A stretch of 64,000 nt of DNA from Muribaculaceae bacterium (GCA_023665425.1 JAMPDX010000001.1:917197-981196), one strand, 5' to 3'. Positions 54,261 through 63,291 are shown, counted from the stretch's first letter. Numbers and translations are program-made. Notes: generated from the sequence alone by a model not told the origin.

Positions 54261-55567
54261 GACTCACGGGATATGACGGCACCAAGAGCATTCAGGCGGT
54301 CATCTATATGCTCATAGCCTCGGTCTATCTGGTCTATATTCTGTATGCGGCTCACACCCTTGGCGCCCAAAGCAGCTATCAGCATGGCCACGCCGGCACG
54401 TATGTCGGGGCTTACCATGTTGGTAGCATAGAGCGAGCCAAGCTTGCCGGAGCCTATCACGGCGGCTCGGTGAGGGTCACACAGGATGATGCGTGCCCCC
54501 ATGTCGATGAGTTTGTCTACGAAGAAGAGCCTCGACTCAAACATCTTCTGATGTATGAGCACGCTGCCGTTAGCCTGAGTGGCCACCACCAAGAATATAC
54601 TCAGCAGGTCGGGGCTTAGGCCGGGCCATGGCGCGTCGGCAAAGGTCATGATGGAGCCATCGATAAATGTCTCTATCTGGTATGAGTCACGCTCCGGGAT
54701 ATAGATGTCGGCCCCTTTCTGCTCCATTGTGATGCCCAGGCGGTGGAACGAGTCGGGCATGATGCCCAGCTCACCCATATCGGTATTCTCAATGGTGAGC
54801 GCTGAGCCGGTCATTGCTGCAATCCCCACAAAAGAACCCACCTCAATCATATCCGGCTGCATGCGATGAGTGGTGCCATGCAGACTCTCCACCCCCTCGA
54901 TGCGCAGCAGGTTGGATGCCAGGCCCTCTATCTTGGCGCCCATGGCTATAAGCATACGACAAAGCTGCTGTATATAAGGCTCACAGGCGGCATTGTAGAT
55001 GGTGGTAGTGCCCCGGGCGAGCACAGCGGCAAGTATGATGTTGGCAGTGCCGGTGACAGAGGCCTCGTCAAGGAGCATATAAGTGCCCTGCAGACCGTTG
55101 GGGGCTGATATCTCATAGCTACGTTTCTCAAAGATATAGCGGAAGCGGGCGCCGAGTTTTTCCATGCCCAGGAAGTGTGTGTCGAGGCGGCGACGACCTA
55201 TCTTATCGCCCCCCGGCTTAGGCAGCAATGCGTGGCCATATCGAGCCACGAGAGGGCCTATTATCATCACCGAGCCACGCAGACTCTGAGCCTTGGAGGC
55301 AAACTCATGAGTGTTGATATAATCGATGTTTATGTCGTCGGCCTGAAAGGTATATGTATGCTTAGCTGTGCGCTCCACCTTTACACCCATCTCCTCGAGC
55401 AGGCGTATCAGGTTGCGGACATCCAGAATGTCCGGCACATTGTCCAGCGTCACCTTTTCTGATGTCAGCAGGGTAGCGCAAATTACTTCCAGAGCTTCAT
55501 TCTTTGCTCCTTGAGGGGTGACCTTACCGCTCAGCTTGTGTCCCCCTTCTACAATAAAAGTACTCAT
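54257..55567 (-). CDS. murA: UDP-N-acetylglucosamine enolpyruvyl transferase (Asp-type active site)
   Basis: A 436-residue MurA, first enzyme of peptidoglycan precursor synthesis, transferring enolpyruvate from PEP to UDP-GlcNAc. Lys22 and Asn23 (GAKNEAL) match catalytic residues. At the position of the fosfomycin-target cysteine (Cys115 in E. coli) the loop reads PKPGGDKIGRRR, with Asp121. Asp at this position is known from fosfomycin-insensitive MurA in Mycobacterium and Chlamydia, so intrinsic resistance is expected. It overlaps rimM by 4 bp and lies 35 bp after the DUF4290 gene. Confidence 0.94.
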   Translation of the reverse strand: MSTFIVEGGHKLSGKVTPQGAKNEALEVICATLLTSEKVTLDNVPDILDVRNLIRLLEEMGVKVERTAKHTYTFQADDINIDYINTHEFASKAQSLRGSVMIIGPLVARYGHALLPKPGGDKIGRRRLDTHFLGMEKLGARFRYIFEKRSYEISAPNGLQGTYMLLDEASVTGTANIILAAVLARGTTTIYNAACEPYIQQLCRMLIAMGAKIEGLASNLLRIEGVESLHGTTHRMQPDMIEVGSFVGIAAMTGSALTIENTDMGELGIMPDSFHRLGITMEQKGADIYIPERDSYQIETFIDGSIMTFADAPWPGLSPDLLSIFLVVATQANGSVLIHQKMFESRLFFVDKLIDMGARIILCDPHRAAVIGSGKLGSLYATNMVSPDIRAGVAMLIAALGAKGVSRIQNIDQIDRGYEHIDDRLNALGAVISRES

Positions 55568-55602
55568 GACAATTTCAATTTAGTGATGATTTAGACACAC
55601 TC

Positions 55603-56199
55603 TTACTTTCTTCGCTTGCGATTCTGTCGGTGGTTTGCTGTCGGCACTTTTACCTCCTTGAACTCATGCAGCAGATATGTCTCCGGGTCGAGATCAATCT
55701 TCCCGTCGGAGTATGTAGCAAGGTCGCGCAATATTTTGGCGTCGTCTACCCCCTCCTTATTATGGGTAAACTGCAACTTCTTCATGTGGTGGGCTATAAG
55801 AGATATCAACACATCCTTGTCCTCTCCATCCTCCATGTCGGCCACCACCTGTATCATAGCCTCGATATTCTTGCCATAGTGGCGCCAACGTATGCGGTTG
55901 GTGCTATAAGGTATTGGCTTGGGCTCAGGGCTCATCTCTTCTTGGGAGAGCACCGTCACGGGGAAGTCAACATCAAGCTTGAAGTGAGACATTATATTCA
56001 GGTGGTCCCAGAGTTTCTGCTCCTTCTCCGGAGTATTGGCCTGTTGAGGGGTGAGCTTACGCATCACACCTATTATGGCCTTGGCACACAATGTGCGTTC
56101 CTCCCTGTCGGGAATAGTGAGGCAGAAGTCAACCATATTCTGGACATTACGCCCATATTCAGGCAATATCAGGGTCTCTCTGTGAGTATTGTAATCCAT
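55603..56199 (-). CDS. DUF4290 domain-containing protein
   Basis: A 198-residue, mainly helical, cytoplasmic protein. The start MDYNTHRETLILPEYGRNVQNMV and the ILRDLATYSDGKIDLDPETY segment match DUF4290, a Bacteroidetes family usually found upstream of murA. It ends in a basic tail (QNRKRRK). The stop codon forms part of a TAAGAGTGTGTCTAA motif found elsewhere in the window. Its steady link with murA and rimM suggests a role in growth or envelope, but nothing more can be read. Confidence 0.85.
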   Translation of the reverse strand: MDYNTHRETLILPEYGRNVQNMVDFCLTIPDREERTLCAKAIIGVMRKLTPQQANTPEKEQKLWDHLNIMSHFKLDVDFPVTVLSQEEMSPEPKPIPYSTNRIRWRHYGKNIEAMIQVVADMEDGEDKDVLISLIAHHMKKLQFTHNKEGVDDAKILRDLATYSDGKIDLDPETYLLHEFKEVKVPTANHRQNRKRRK

Positions 56200-56282
56200 T
56201 CAGGTTATATTCAAAAACATTTTAACACGCAAATATACAAAAAAAAATCCATACTGCCCAAATAGCGCGCAATAAAGATAAT

Positions 56283-56310
56283 CCCGAGCTCTTCGGGATG
56301 GGAGCTCGGG
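56283..56310 (-). terminator. lepA terminator
   Basis: A perfect 9-bp stem CCCGAGCTC / GAGCTCGGG around a 10-nt loop, 30 nt after the lepA stop on the minus strand, with an ATTATCTTT tail. Confidence 0.75.
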
Positions 56311-56339
56311 ATGTGTGGGGGGTGGGGCAAGCAGGTGCG

Positions 56340-58127
56340 TCAATCGAGTTTGAGCACGGCAAGGAAGGCCTTCTGGGGCACCTCTACACTGCCTATCTGC
56401 TTCATGCGCTTCTTGCCCGCCTTCTGTTTCTCAAGAAGTTTGCGCTTACGGGATATGTCACCTCCATAACATTTGGCTGTCACATCTTTGCGCACCGCCT
56501 TGATGGTTTCGCGAGCTATAATCTTGGCGCCTATAGCTGCCTGGATAGCAATGTCAAATTGTTGGCGAGGTATCAGCTCCTTGAGCTTCTCACACATACG
56601 TCGTCCGAACTTGACGGCGTTGTCGGCATGGGTCAGAGTGGAGAGTGCATCCACACTTTCGCCATTAAGCAGGATGTCGAGCTTCACGAGCTTGCTCTCG
56701 CGAAAGTCGTGCAGATGATAGTCAAAGGAGGCATACCCTTTGGATATACTTTTGAGCTTGTCATAGAAGTCAATCACAATTTCGCCCAGCGGCATATCGA
56801 AGATTATCTCCATGCGATTGCCGGAGATGTATTCTTGTTTTACCAGCTCACCGCGCTTGGCAAGGCACAGAGTCATGATGGGGCCAATAAACTCGGCGGC
56901 AGTGATGACAGATGCACGAATGTATGGCTCCTCGATATGGTCGATGAGGGTAGGTTCCGGCAGACCTGAGGGGTTATGCACTTCAGTCATATTCCCTTTC
57001 TTGTCATACACACGATATGACACGTTGGGCACCGTGGTGATGACATCCATGTCAAACTCGCGGCCCAGACGTTCTTGGATTATCTCCATGTGGAGCAGCC
57101 CCAGGAAGCCACAGCGGAAGCCAAAGCCCAGAGCGGCCGACGACTCCGGCTGGAAGGTAAGCGAGGCATCATTGAGCTGGAGTTTCTCAAGCGAAGTGCG
57201 CAGGTTCTCAAAGTCTTCGGTCTCTATGGGGTATACACCGGCAAAGACCATCGGCTTCACCTCCTCAAACCCCTCGATAGCCTTGTCGCACGGGCGCGCC
57301 ACATGAGTTATGGTGTCGCCCACCTTAACCTCGCGACTTGTCTTGATGCCGGAGATGATGTATCCTACATTACCGGCAGAGAGCTCTTTACGGGGAGACA
57401 TTTGCAGTTTGAGCACACCTATCTCATCGGCATGATATTCCTTGCCGGTAGCTACAAACTTTACGAAATCATCCTTATGGATAGTGCCGTTGACTATCTT
57501 GAAGTATGCGATTATACCTCTGAATGGATTAAACACAGAGTCGAAAATCAGAGCTTGAAGCGGTGCCTGGGGGTCTCCCTTGGGGGCCGGTATGCGTTCT
57601 ATGATAGCTTTCAGTATCTCGGGCACACCCATGCCGGTCTTGCCGCTGGCGCGAATAATGTCAGAGCGGTCGCAACCCAGCAGGTCGATAATCTGGTCTT
57701 CCACCTCATCAGGGTTGGCGCTCTCCAAGTCGCACTTATTGAGCACAGGGATTATCTCCAGATCATTATCAATAGCCATATACAGATTGGAGATAGTCTG
57801 AGCCTGAATACCCTGCGAAGCGTCTACAATGAGCAGAGCCCCCTCGCAGGCTGCTATAGAGCGAGACACCTCATACGAGAAGTCCACATGACCCGGAGTG
57901 TCGATAAGGTTGAGCACATACTTCTCGCCGTCGAGCTCATAGTCCATCTGTATGGCATGGCTCTTGATGGTTATACCGCGTTCGCGCTCCAAATCCATAT
58001 CATCGAGCACCTGCGCCTCCATATCTTTGGCGGCAACAGTGTCAGTGTACTCCAACAATCGGTCGGCAAGAGTAGACTTGCCGTGGTCTATATGTGCTAT
58101 GATGCAAAAATTGCGAATATTCTTCAT
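56340..58127 (-). CDS. lepA: Elongation factor 4 (LepA)
   Basis: A 595-residue translational GTPase. The P-loop [15 protein letters not shown] (about residues 10-24), the switch with [16 protein letters not shown] and NKCD follow in order. Domains II and III and the LepA-specific C-terminal domain with [20 protein letters not shown] are complete. It acts on stalled or misassembled ribosomes and 30S biogenesis. It is a single gene on the minus strand with its own terminator; the DUF4290/murA operon follows. Confidence 0.96.
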   Translation of the reverse strand: MKNIRNFCIIAHIDHGKSTLADRLLEYTDTVAAKDMEAQVLDDMDLERERGITIKSHAIQMDYELDGEKYVLNLIDTPGHVDFSYEVSRSIAACEGALLIVDASQGIQAQTISNLYMAIDNDLEIIPVLNKCDLESANPDEVEDQIIDLLGCDRSDIIRASGKTGMGVPEILKAIIERIPAPKGDPQAPLQALIFDSVFNPFRGIIAYFKIVNGTIHKDDFVKFVATGKEYHADEIGVLKLQMSPRKELSAGNVGYIISGIKTSREVKVGDTITHVARPCDKAIEGFEEVKPMVFAGVYPIETEDFENLRTSLEKLQLNDASLTFQPESSAALGFGFRCGFLGLLHMEIIQERLGREFDMDVITTVPNVSYRVYDKKGNMTEVHNPSGLPEPTLIDHIEEPYIRASVITAAEFIGPIMTLCLAKRGELVKQEYISGNRMEIIFDMPLGEIVIDFYDKLKSISKGYASFDYHLHDFRESKLVKLDILLNGESVDALSTLTHADNAVKFGRRMCEKLKELIPRQQFDIAIQAAIGAKIIARETIKAVRKDVTAKCYGGDISRKRKLLEKQKAGKKRMKQIGSVEVPQKAFLAVLKLD

Positions 58128-58284
58128 AATGAGTAGGGCTTGGCATGGGTAAGAGTCCTCTAACCCAAACTAATTGCAAAATTACAAAAAATCCACGACC
58201 CGCCCAAATCCATACTTTTTCGGTCCCTGAACATTATGGCCCAAAAAAGCATTATAAAGTATATTTATTTTAATTTGATGATTT

Positions 58285-59307
58285 ATGAAAATTAGAAGTA
58301 TTTCAATCAAGGCTCTATTAGTTTTTGCTCTGGTCTGCTCAGTCATCACCCTGGCAGCATGTGCACACAATACGAGCAAAGAGGGTGACTCCATTCGCTC
58401 AGAAGAGAAGATGAAGAAGGATGACAAACCCGGCGGTCCGCAGCTTGGCACACCCGGTGGCGGTCCTGTCATAGACAAGAGCGGGGATGCCACGCTTCAG
58501 CAACTCATCAAGGATGTTGTGCCGCAGTTCAAACAACTGACATACAAAGATGAGGTCACCGGCAAAACTATGAAGTATAATCTGTTCACCCCCAAGGTCA
58601 CAGATAAGACCAAGAAGTACCCACTCGTACTCTTTATCGCGGATGCAACCACCCCGGGCGATGATTTCACCACGCCCTTGACACAAGGCTATGGAGGCCT
58701 GATATGGGCCGCCCGTCAATGGCAGACAGAGCATCCCTGCTATGTATTGGTACCCCAATTCTCCGGTGTCGCGGTCAATGATGCCTACGAGCACACCGAC
58801 GAGGTGGACATAGTAGTGAGAATGATTAAGAGCATAATAGCCGAGAATAATGTGGATACCAACAGGCTCTACTCTACCGGTCAATCCATGGGAGGCATGA
58901 TATCCATGTATTATGATGTGGCCTATCCCGACATGTTTGCAGCCTCTATTTTCGTAGACAGCCATTGGGACCCGGCCACCTTTGATGAGCTGGCCAAGCG
59001 TAAATTCGTCTACTTCATAGCCGGCGACAAGGGGAAGGCATACTCCAACCTCAAGCCTCTCGAGGCAGCCGCCGAAAAGGATGGTGTGCAATATACCTTT
59101 GCCGAATGGAGTGCCAAACTTCCGGAGGAGCGTCAGAGCGAGCTGGCGGCCGCAATGCTTGACAAAGGTGCCCCGATTAACATCTTTCAGTTCGAACCGG
59201 GCAGCGTGCTCCCCGCTGATGGCAAAGGCAGTGAACACATGTACTCCTTCGACTACGCATATAAAATCCCGTCAGTCAAAGAGTGGCTCTTCCGCCAAAG
59301 CAAGTAG
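58285..59307 (+). CDS. Lipoprotein alpha/beta hydrolase (prolyl-oligopeptidase-like)
   Basis: A 340-residue protein with a lipoprotein signal (lipobox TLAAC, Cys26), a Gly/Pro-rich spacer (about 45-65) and an alpha/beta-hydrolase domain. The nucleophile elbow is GQSMGG near residue 208, and EHMYSFDYAY near the end offers the catalytic His. It resembles feruloyl-esterase-like or peptidase S9-type hydrolases attached to the cell surface. The substrate may be an acylated or peptide compound; it cannot be specified. It is a single gene, with a strong bidirectional terminator after it. Confidence 0.8.
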   Translation: MKIRSISIKALLVFALVCSVITLAACAHNTSKEGDSIRSEEKMKKDDKPGGPQLGTPGGGPVIDKSGDATLQQLIKDVVPQFKQLTYKDEVTGKTMKYNLFTPKVTDKTKKYPLVLFIADATTPGDDFTTPLTQGYGGLIWAARQWQTEHPCYVLVPQFSGVAVNDAYEHTDEVDIVVRMIKSIIAENNVDTNRLYSTGQSMGGMISMYYDVAYPDMFAASIFVDSHWDPATFDELAKRKFVYFIAGDKGKAYSNLKPLEAAAEKDGVQYTFAEWSAKLPEERQSELAAAMLDKGAPINIFQFEPGSVLPADGKGSEHMYSFDYAYKIPSVKEWLFRQSK

Positions 59308-59323
59308 TGAATGTATCCTCCAT

Positions 59324-59368
59324 AATAAAAAGAGGGATATATGTCAAGCATATATCCCTCTTTTTATT
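59324..59368. terminator. Bidirectional terminator with a 19-bp stem
   Basis: ATAAAAAGAGGGATATATG and its exact complement enclose TCAAG, giving A- and T-runs on the two sides. It serves the hydrolase gene and the converging lipoprotein gene. Confidence 0.9.
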
Positions 59369-59386
59369 ATGATTAAGTATAGGTGG

Positions 59387-60019
59387 CTAAATTAGTACGT
59401 ATTTCTCAAACCACTCATTCCTCTCTTTTTCGGAGGTTATAGCTTTCAAGATTTCTCTTCTATAGACATTATAGCCTAACTCCTCATTTGGCTCAAATTC
59501 AGGCCACATGATGTATTGGTTTCGAACAACCATTTTGTCATCCTCCACACTTTCGATATAAAATAGGACGTTATTGGATATGTGCTCAAAAGCATGACCA
59601 TTGGGAGCATATACATTGCCGGTCTGTTCGTCATAACGATAATCCAACGTGGTGCGATTATATCGAGGCCTGATCGATCCGGAGAATTCCATTGAAAATA
59701 TTAAATATGAGTCATCATCAAATAGGTATCCTCGGCCATATTCCCATCCACTTAGGCCAATACCGGAGGTATTGCATGACTCTCCGTTACCAAAAAACCA
59801 TTCAACAGATTTTCCATCCGTTTGTCTCACCCAAAGTTTACCTTTAACTTTCTCGTTAAATTCAGCTTGGGAAATAGATTTCTGCTCAGGTATTATAGTC
59901 TCTGTGTCGGGATTTTCCGGTTCAGGTTTCGGCTCATCCTTGTCTGAACAACTATTGAGTACTGTCATTGCAAGCAAAGATGCCATTACGCATAAATAAA
60001 TAACAATCAGTCTCTTCAT
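59387..60019 (-). CDS. Lipoprotein of unknown function
   Basis: A 210-residue lipoprotein: signal with lipobox LNSCS (Cys24), then a short Pro/Glu-rich spacer and a domain of mixed beta strands. KVKGKLWVRQTDGKSVEWFF suggests a lipocalin-like or META-like beta barrel, a fold often seen in small Bacteroidetes lipoproteins, but I do not recognise the family with confidence. It converges on the hydrolase gene and is AT-richer than average. A disrupted small gene lies just upstream on the same strand. Confidence 0.7.
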   Translation of the reverse strand: MKRLIVIYLCVMASLLAMTVLNSCSDKDEPKPEPENPDTETIIPEQKSISQAEFNEKVKGKLWVRQTDGKSVEWFFGNGESCNTSGIGLSGWEYGRGYLFDDDSYLIFSMEFSGSIRPRYNRTTLDYRYDEQTGNVYAPNGHAFEHISNNVLFYIESVEDDKMVVRNQYIMWPEFEPNEELGYNVYRREILKAITSEKERNEWFEKYVLI

Positions 60020-60045
60020 AATAACAAATTTTAATGGATATAAAT

Positions 60046-60265
60046 TTATTGTCGAATGGGTTTAAATCCATACATGAATACAATATTCGCATCCATACTT
60101 ACAAACTTCGCATCTTCGTTTGATTTAGAATCCCATGGATGTCTGAAGCATGGTTCATCTATAAGTATCCTTTGTGATTTGTTGCTCAAGATAGCCTTCT
60201 TCTTGTGAGCATCTACAGAAACATAGAATGCAGACGATACTGCATAACCAAATAAAATTTTTCAT
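60046..60265 (-). pseudogene. Small gene with a probable 1-bp frameshift
   Basis: On the minus strand, ATG at 60265 opens a frame with a signal-like start MKNFIWLCSIVCILC that ends after 35 residues. Another frame is open from the first codons to 60046 and would encode about 72 residues, FGYAVSSAFYVSVDAHKKK onward, ending FMYGFKPIRQ, but has no start codon. Adding one base at the five-T run at 60258-60262 would join ATG and that frame. It could be a decayed gene, a sequencing indel or chance. Confidence 0.35.
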
Positions 60266-60393
60266 AAGCATAACTTAGTTAAAGATTAGTAAAGATGGTT
60301 ACAAAGTTAAATAAAATTTAGACAAAAAACAATAGTCGTCGTCCATTTTAACAATTATTAGCAAATGATATTAATAGTTGGGCCCACTCTAAA

Positions 60394-60978
60394 AGTACAA
60401 AATCACCATTTTAGAGTATACTCTCCTGTAAACCTTAACGGGCGGTAATTCGGCGGGCTGCGCACGCCTGCCTCTCTCAGCTCGCTACCGCGCACACCCA
60501 CGGCTGTCGCCGTGTGTGTACACGGTTACTATAAGTCGGCGTCCTGCCGGACGCCCCGCGGCTGCATCAGATACTGCATATATTGGATACTACTTGCGAA
60601 ACCTGGATTAAGAGTCCACTATAGTGTACACCCACGGCTGTCGCCGTGTGTGTACACGGTTACTATAAGTCGGCGTCCTGCCGGACGCCCCGCGGCTGCA
60701 TCAGATACTGCATATATTGGATACTACTTGCGAAACCTGGATTAAGAGTCCACTATAGTGTACACCCACGGCTGTCGCCGTGTGTGTACACGGTTACTAT
60801 AAGTCGGCGTCCTGCCGGACGCCCCGCGGCTGCATCAGATACTGCATATATTGGATACTACTTGCGAAACCTGAATTAAGAATCCAATCTAAAAAGTAAA
60901 TCTTGTCAATTTTGCAAAAAAATCACATATTGATTATCAGTGAGTTGCAAAGTCCTAAATCGCCATTTTAGAGAGGAT
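60394..60978. repeat. 134-bp tandem repeat, three copies, with flanking direct repeats
   Basis: Units begin at 60494, 60628 and 60762 with ACACCCACGGCTGTCGCCG. The first two are almost identical; the third ends near 60880 with a few changes. Each unit has a CACGG-CTGTCG-CCGTG stem and a GGCGTCC-TGCC-GGACGCC stem. Two flanks, near 60398 and 60954, share AAATC(A/G)CCATTTTAGAG. The period is not a multiple of three, so the open frames crossing it are not genes. Confidence 0.85.
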
Positions 60979-61026
60979 TCAATTAAGAGTGGTAAATTAC
61001 GCAGTATTTTTGATGTCGGTAGGACT

Positions 61027-61281
61027 TCAGGGGGCTTCGGTGAGGAGGGGTGCAGGTGAAGTTTGGTAGATGTGGATGGGGTGGTCGTGGTAGAGGGTTG
61101 AGTGTGTCTCGCTGCTGAAGGGGGTGATGGAGATGATGCCTCCTCGGAGGGTAACTATGGAAAGGGGGTGAGAGATGATTTGTCCATCAGGGGTATGCTC
61201 ATATACCATACGGCTCAGGTGTCCTTCCTCCTCGGTGAGAGGTATGATGGTACCGATGATTTCTACTTTTTGGGCACCCAT
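61027..61281 (-). CDS. Small conserved protein after DUF4296
   Basis: An 84-residue protein whose start overlaps the end of the DUF4296 gene by 19 bp. It reads as a compact beta protein (VEIIGTIIPLTEEEGHLSRM, then LSIVTLRGGIISITPFSSET) without signal or membrane segment. I do not recognise a named family. The overlap, codon use and ordered strand pattern make it likely to be real. The final 15 residues (YQTSPAPLLTEAP) are variable. It is the last gene of the dksA-lspA-DUF4296 group. Confidence 0.6.
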   Translation of the reverse strand: MGAQKVEIIGTIIPLTEEEGHLSRMVYEHTPDGQIISHPLSIVTLRGGIISITPFSSETHSTLYHDHPIHIYQTSPAPLLTEAP

Positions 61282-62051
61282 AGTCTGGTGGAGTTGATTT
61301 CGTAATATGTGGAGGGGTTGAGGGGGTTGACTCGAAGGGTGACGGAGTCGAGCAGCAGAGGTTGTATCTGAGGTATGCGCAGATATCCGTAAACATTCTT
61401 CACCTGCTTGGTGGAGTCGGTCTGGAGGGTGACATGCTGGCGCTCGGAGCTCATGAGGGAGCGAGAGATGTATCCCACAGTGCCGTCGGCATATTCGGCA
61501 GCTATATATATATCAATAGGTTGGCGGGAGTTCAGGGTCTTGGCTTCCCATGCCAGGCGTCCCCCTTTGGGTATCTTGCTGCCGGGGATATTGAATGTCA
61601 GCAGGTATGGTGTCCCTTTGGCGCCCGAGAGGCGCAACTTCGTCGGGTATGGCCATAGGGTAGGCATAGCGTCCTCCTCAGCACCCTTCATATCGGCTAT
61701 CTGTTTTTGCTTCTTGGCAATATTCTCGATTACGAGCTCATACATCTCTTCATATTTGTCGAGATTATGTCCATACCAGCCCAAAGTGGTGTCGAGTTGT
61801 CTCTCACTCACACCATGCTCCTTCATTACGCTTTGGCGCAAAACTTTGCGAATTGAATCGCCATCCTCACTTGTAATGCCTGAGCCGACGTTGTATTCGT
61901 ATGTGCCGTAGGCATCGGCTATGTGCAGGTCAGCCAACAGGGATGCCGCTTCCTTGTCGGAGAGCACCTCTTTGGGGCGCCGTGAGCAGCTGCTTACCAT
62001 TATGGCGGCTACTGTGAGGCAGGGGATGAGAATATGCTTAATTCTTATCAT
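61263..62051 (-). CDS. DUF4296 domain lipoprotein
   Basis: A 262-residue lipoprotein: the signal ends in lipobox VSSCS (Cys22). The DUF4296 domain spans about residues 28-115 with LADLHIADAYGTYEYNVG and VMKEHGVSERQLDTTLGWYG, a helical region. A beta-rich C-terminal half (about 130-262) is unassigned. It overlaps lspA by 4 bp (ATGA), the signal peptidase that would process it, a linkage common in Bacteroidetes. It is probably in the outer or inner membrane; the role is unknown. Confidence 0.82.
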   Translation of the reverse strand: MIRIKHILIPCLTVAAIMVSSCSRRPKEVLSDKEAASLLADLHIADAYGTYEYNVGSGITSEDGDSIRKVLRQSVMKEHGVSERQLDTTLGWYGHNLDKYEEMYELVIENIAKKQKQIADMKGAEEDAMPTLWPYPTKLRLSGAKGTPYLLTFNIPGSKIPKGGRLAWEAKTLNSRQPIDIYIAAEYADGTVGYISRSLMSSERQHVTLQTDSTKQVKNVYGYLRIPQIQPLLLDSVTLRVNPLNPSTYYEINSTRLWVPKK

Positions 62052-62713
62052 TTGGCTTGCGAGCTGTTTGAGTTCTCGTTGTCAATACTGTGAGCTGCTT
62101 CTTTCTTCTTCTTGCCGGTGATGGTTTCCCAAGCTAATGCCAGGTCTTTGGTGTAGAAGAGTATGAGCATAAATACACCTACACAGATGCAGGAGTCGGC
62201 TATATTAAATATGTATTGGAAAAACTCCCATTGGTGTCCGCCGATGTTTACCTCAAACAGGGGGAAGTATAGCATATCTACCACACGCCCCTCAAACCAG
62301 GTGGAGTATCCCTCACCATAGTCCACAAAATGTGCGACCTGTGGCGGGTATGGGTTATTGAATATTTCGCCGTAGAAGATACAGTCGAAGATGTTGCCGG
62401 CGGCCCCGGCGGTGATGAGGGCCGCGGTGACGATGAAGCCGGTGCGCAGAGAGGCTATGGCTTTAGATTTGATTATGAACCAAATAAAGAATATCACGGC
62501 AGCAATACGGCCCAGAGTAAGCAACATCTTGCTCCATAGCTCTATGCCGAAGGCCATGCCGTTATTTTCGATGAATTTGATATGAAACCAGCTGGTGATT
62601 TCGTAGTCTTCACCGAAGTAGAAATGTGTTTTGACGTAAATCTTGACTATTTGGTCAATGAGGATGAGAGCTACGATTATTGCAAGAGCGAGAATGCCTT
62701 TGTGATTCTTCAT
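62048..62713 (-). CDS. lspA: Lipoprotein signal peptidase
   Basis: A 221-residue inner-membrane aspartyl peptidase with four membrane helices. Catalytic aspartates are visible in GNIFDCIFYG (near residue 113) and GRVVDMLYFPLF (near residue 142). It cleaves the signal peptides of diacylated prolipoproteins, such as the several lipoproteins in this window. It is longer than E. coli LspA (164) because of a periplasmic insert between helices and a Lys/Ser-rich tail, both usual in Bacteroidetes. It overlaps DUF4296 by 4 bp. Confidence 0.93.
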   Translation of the reverse strand: MKNHKGILALAIIVALILIDQIVKIYVKTHFYFGEDYEITSWFHIKFIENNGMAFGIELWSKMLLTLGRIAAVIFFIWFIIKSKAIASLRTGFIVTAALITAGAAGNIFDCIFYGEIFNNPYPPQVAHFVDYGEGYSTWFEGRVVDMLYFPLFEVNIGGHQWEFFQYIFNIADSCICVGVFMLILFYTKDLALAWETITGKKKKEAAHSIDNENSNSSQAK

Positions 62714-62779
62714 GTTTATGAGTCTGCAGGGCAGTACCGGTAATGTATTTGAGAAGAGGAGAGGAAGGATTTAAGAGCT

Positions 62780-62884
62780 TTATAGTCCTTAATAGTCCTT
62801 GCGGGTTTTCTTATAGTCCTTGCGGGTTTGCGACCCGCAAGTTTGAATATGGGGTAGACGGCGGGTTGCAAACCCGCCGCGACT
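62780..62884. repeat. GC-rich hairpin pair with short direct repeats
   Basis: TATAGTCCTTGCGGGTTT occurs twice (with one change) at about 62792-62828. A 9-bp stem CTTGCGGGT / ACCCGCAAG lies at 62819-62841 and an 8-bp stem CGGCGGGT / ACCCGCCG at 62859-62879. The region fills the gap between dksA-like and lspA genes and looks like an REP-type element. Confidence 0.6.
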
Positions 62885-62919
62885 ATTAATTGACGAACCC
62901 ACCACGATTAGTGGGGCGC

Positions 62920-63291
62920 TTACATCTTGGCTTCCAGAGAGAGGGTGGCATGAGGTACGGCTCTGAGGCGCTCCTTGGGTATGAGTTTGCCGGTAACGCG
63001 ACAAATACCGTAAGTCTTGTTGTCAATGCGCACGAGTGCTCCTTTTAGCTTGGCGATGAAGTCTGCCTGGCGGCGGGCCAGACGTACTGCCTCCTCCTTG
63101 CCAAGGGTGTTGGCCCCCTCTTCAAGAGCTTTGAAGGTGGGTGCAGTGTCGGCATCGCTATTGTCGGCATCGTTTACTACCAAAGACCGCAGGTCTTCGT
63201 ATTCCTTTGTTGCCTTGTCGAGTTTCGCCTGTACTATCACGCGGAATTCTTCAAGTTCCTGGTCTGAATATCTTACTTTAGTGTCTGCCAT
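62920..63291 (-). CDS. TraR/DksA-family regulator with a reduced zinc finger
   Basis: A 123-residue protein of the DksA/TraR family: an N-terminal coiled coil (about 8-75), then a C-terminal domain with YGICRVTGKLIPKERLRAVPHAT. The usual four-cysteine zinc finger keeps only the first cysteine, the others being replaced by Val-Thr-Gly and Pro-His. It may bind RNA polymerase and adjust transcription during stress or starvation. It lies between ileS and lspA on the same strand, an order conserved in Bacteroidetes. Acidic tip residues of the coiled coil (NDADNSDADT) are present. Confidence 0.85.
   Translation of the reverse strand: MADTKVRYSDQELEEFRVIVQAKLDKATKEYEDLRSLVVNDADNSDADTAPTFKALEEGANTLGKEEAVRLARRQADFIAKLKGALVRIDNKTYGICRVTGKLIPKERLRAVPHATLSLEAKM

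Noticed and set aside
57075..58136. 353-codon open frame opposite lepA
   Set aside because: It is antisense to a certain gene, its composition is that of a complement shadow, and it has no recognisable protein features.
60512..60879. Two overlapping 77-codon open frames over the tandem repeat
   Set aside because: They arise because the repeat unit contains few stops; the 134-bp period is not divisible by three, so the reading frame changes from unit to unit, and there is no ribosome-binding context.
60494..60880. Possible CRISPR array
   Set aside because: The units are 134 bp and nearly identical throughout, with no variable spacers and no cas genes nearby.
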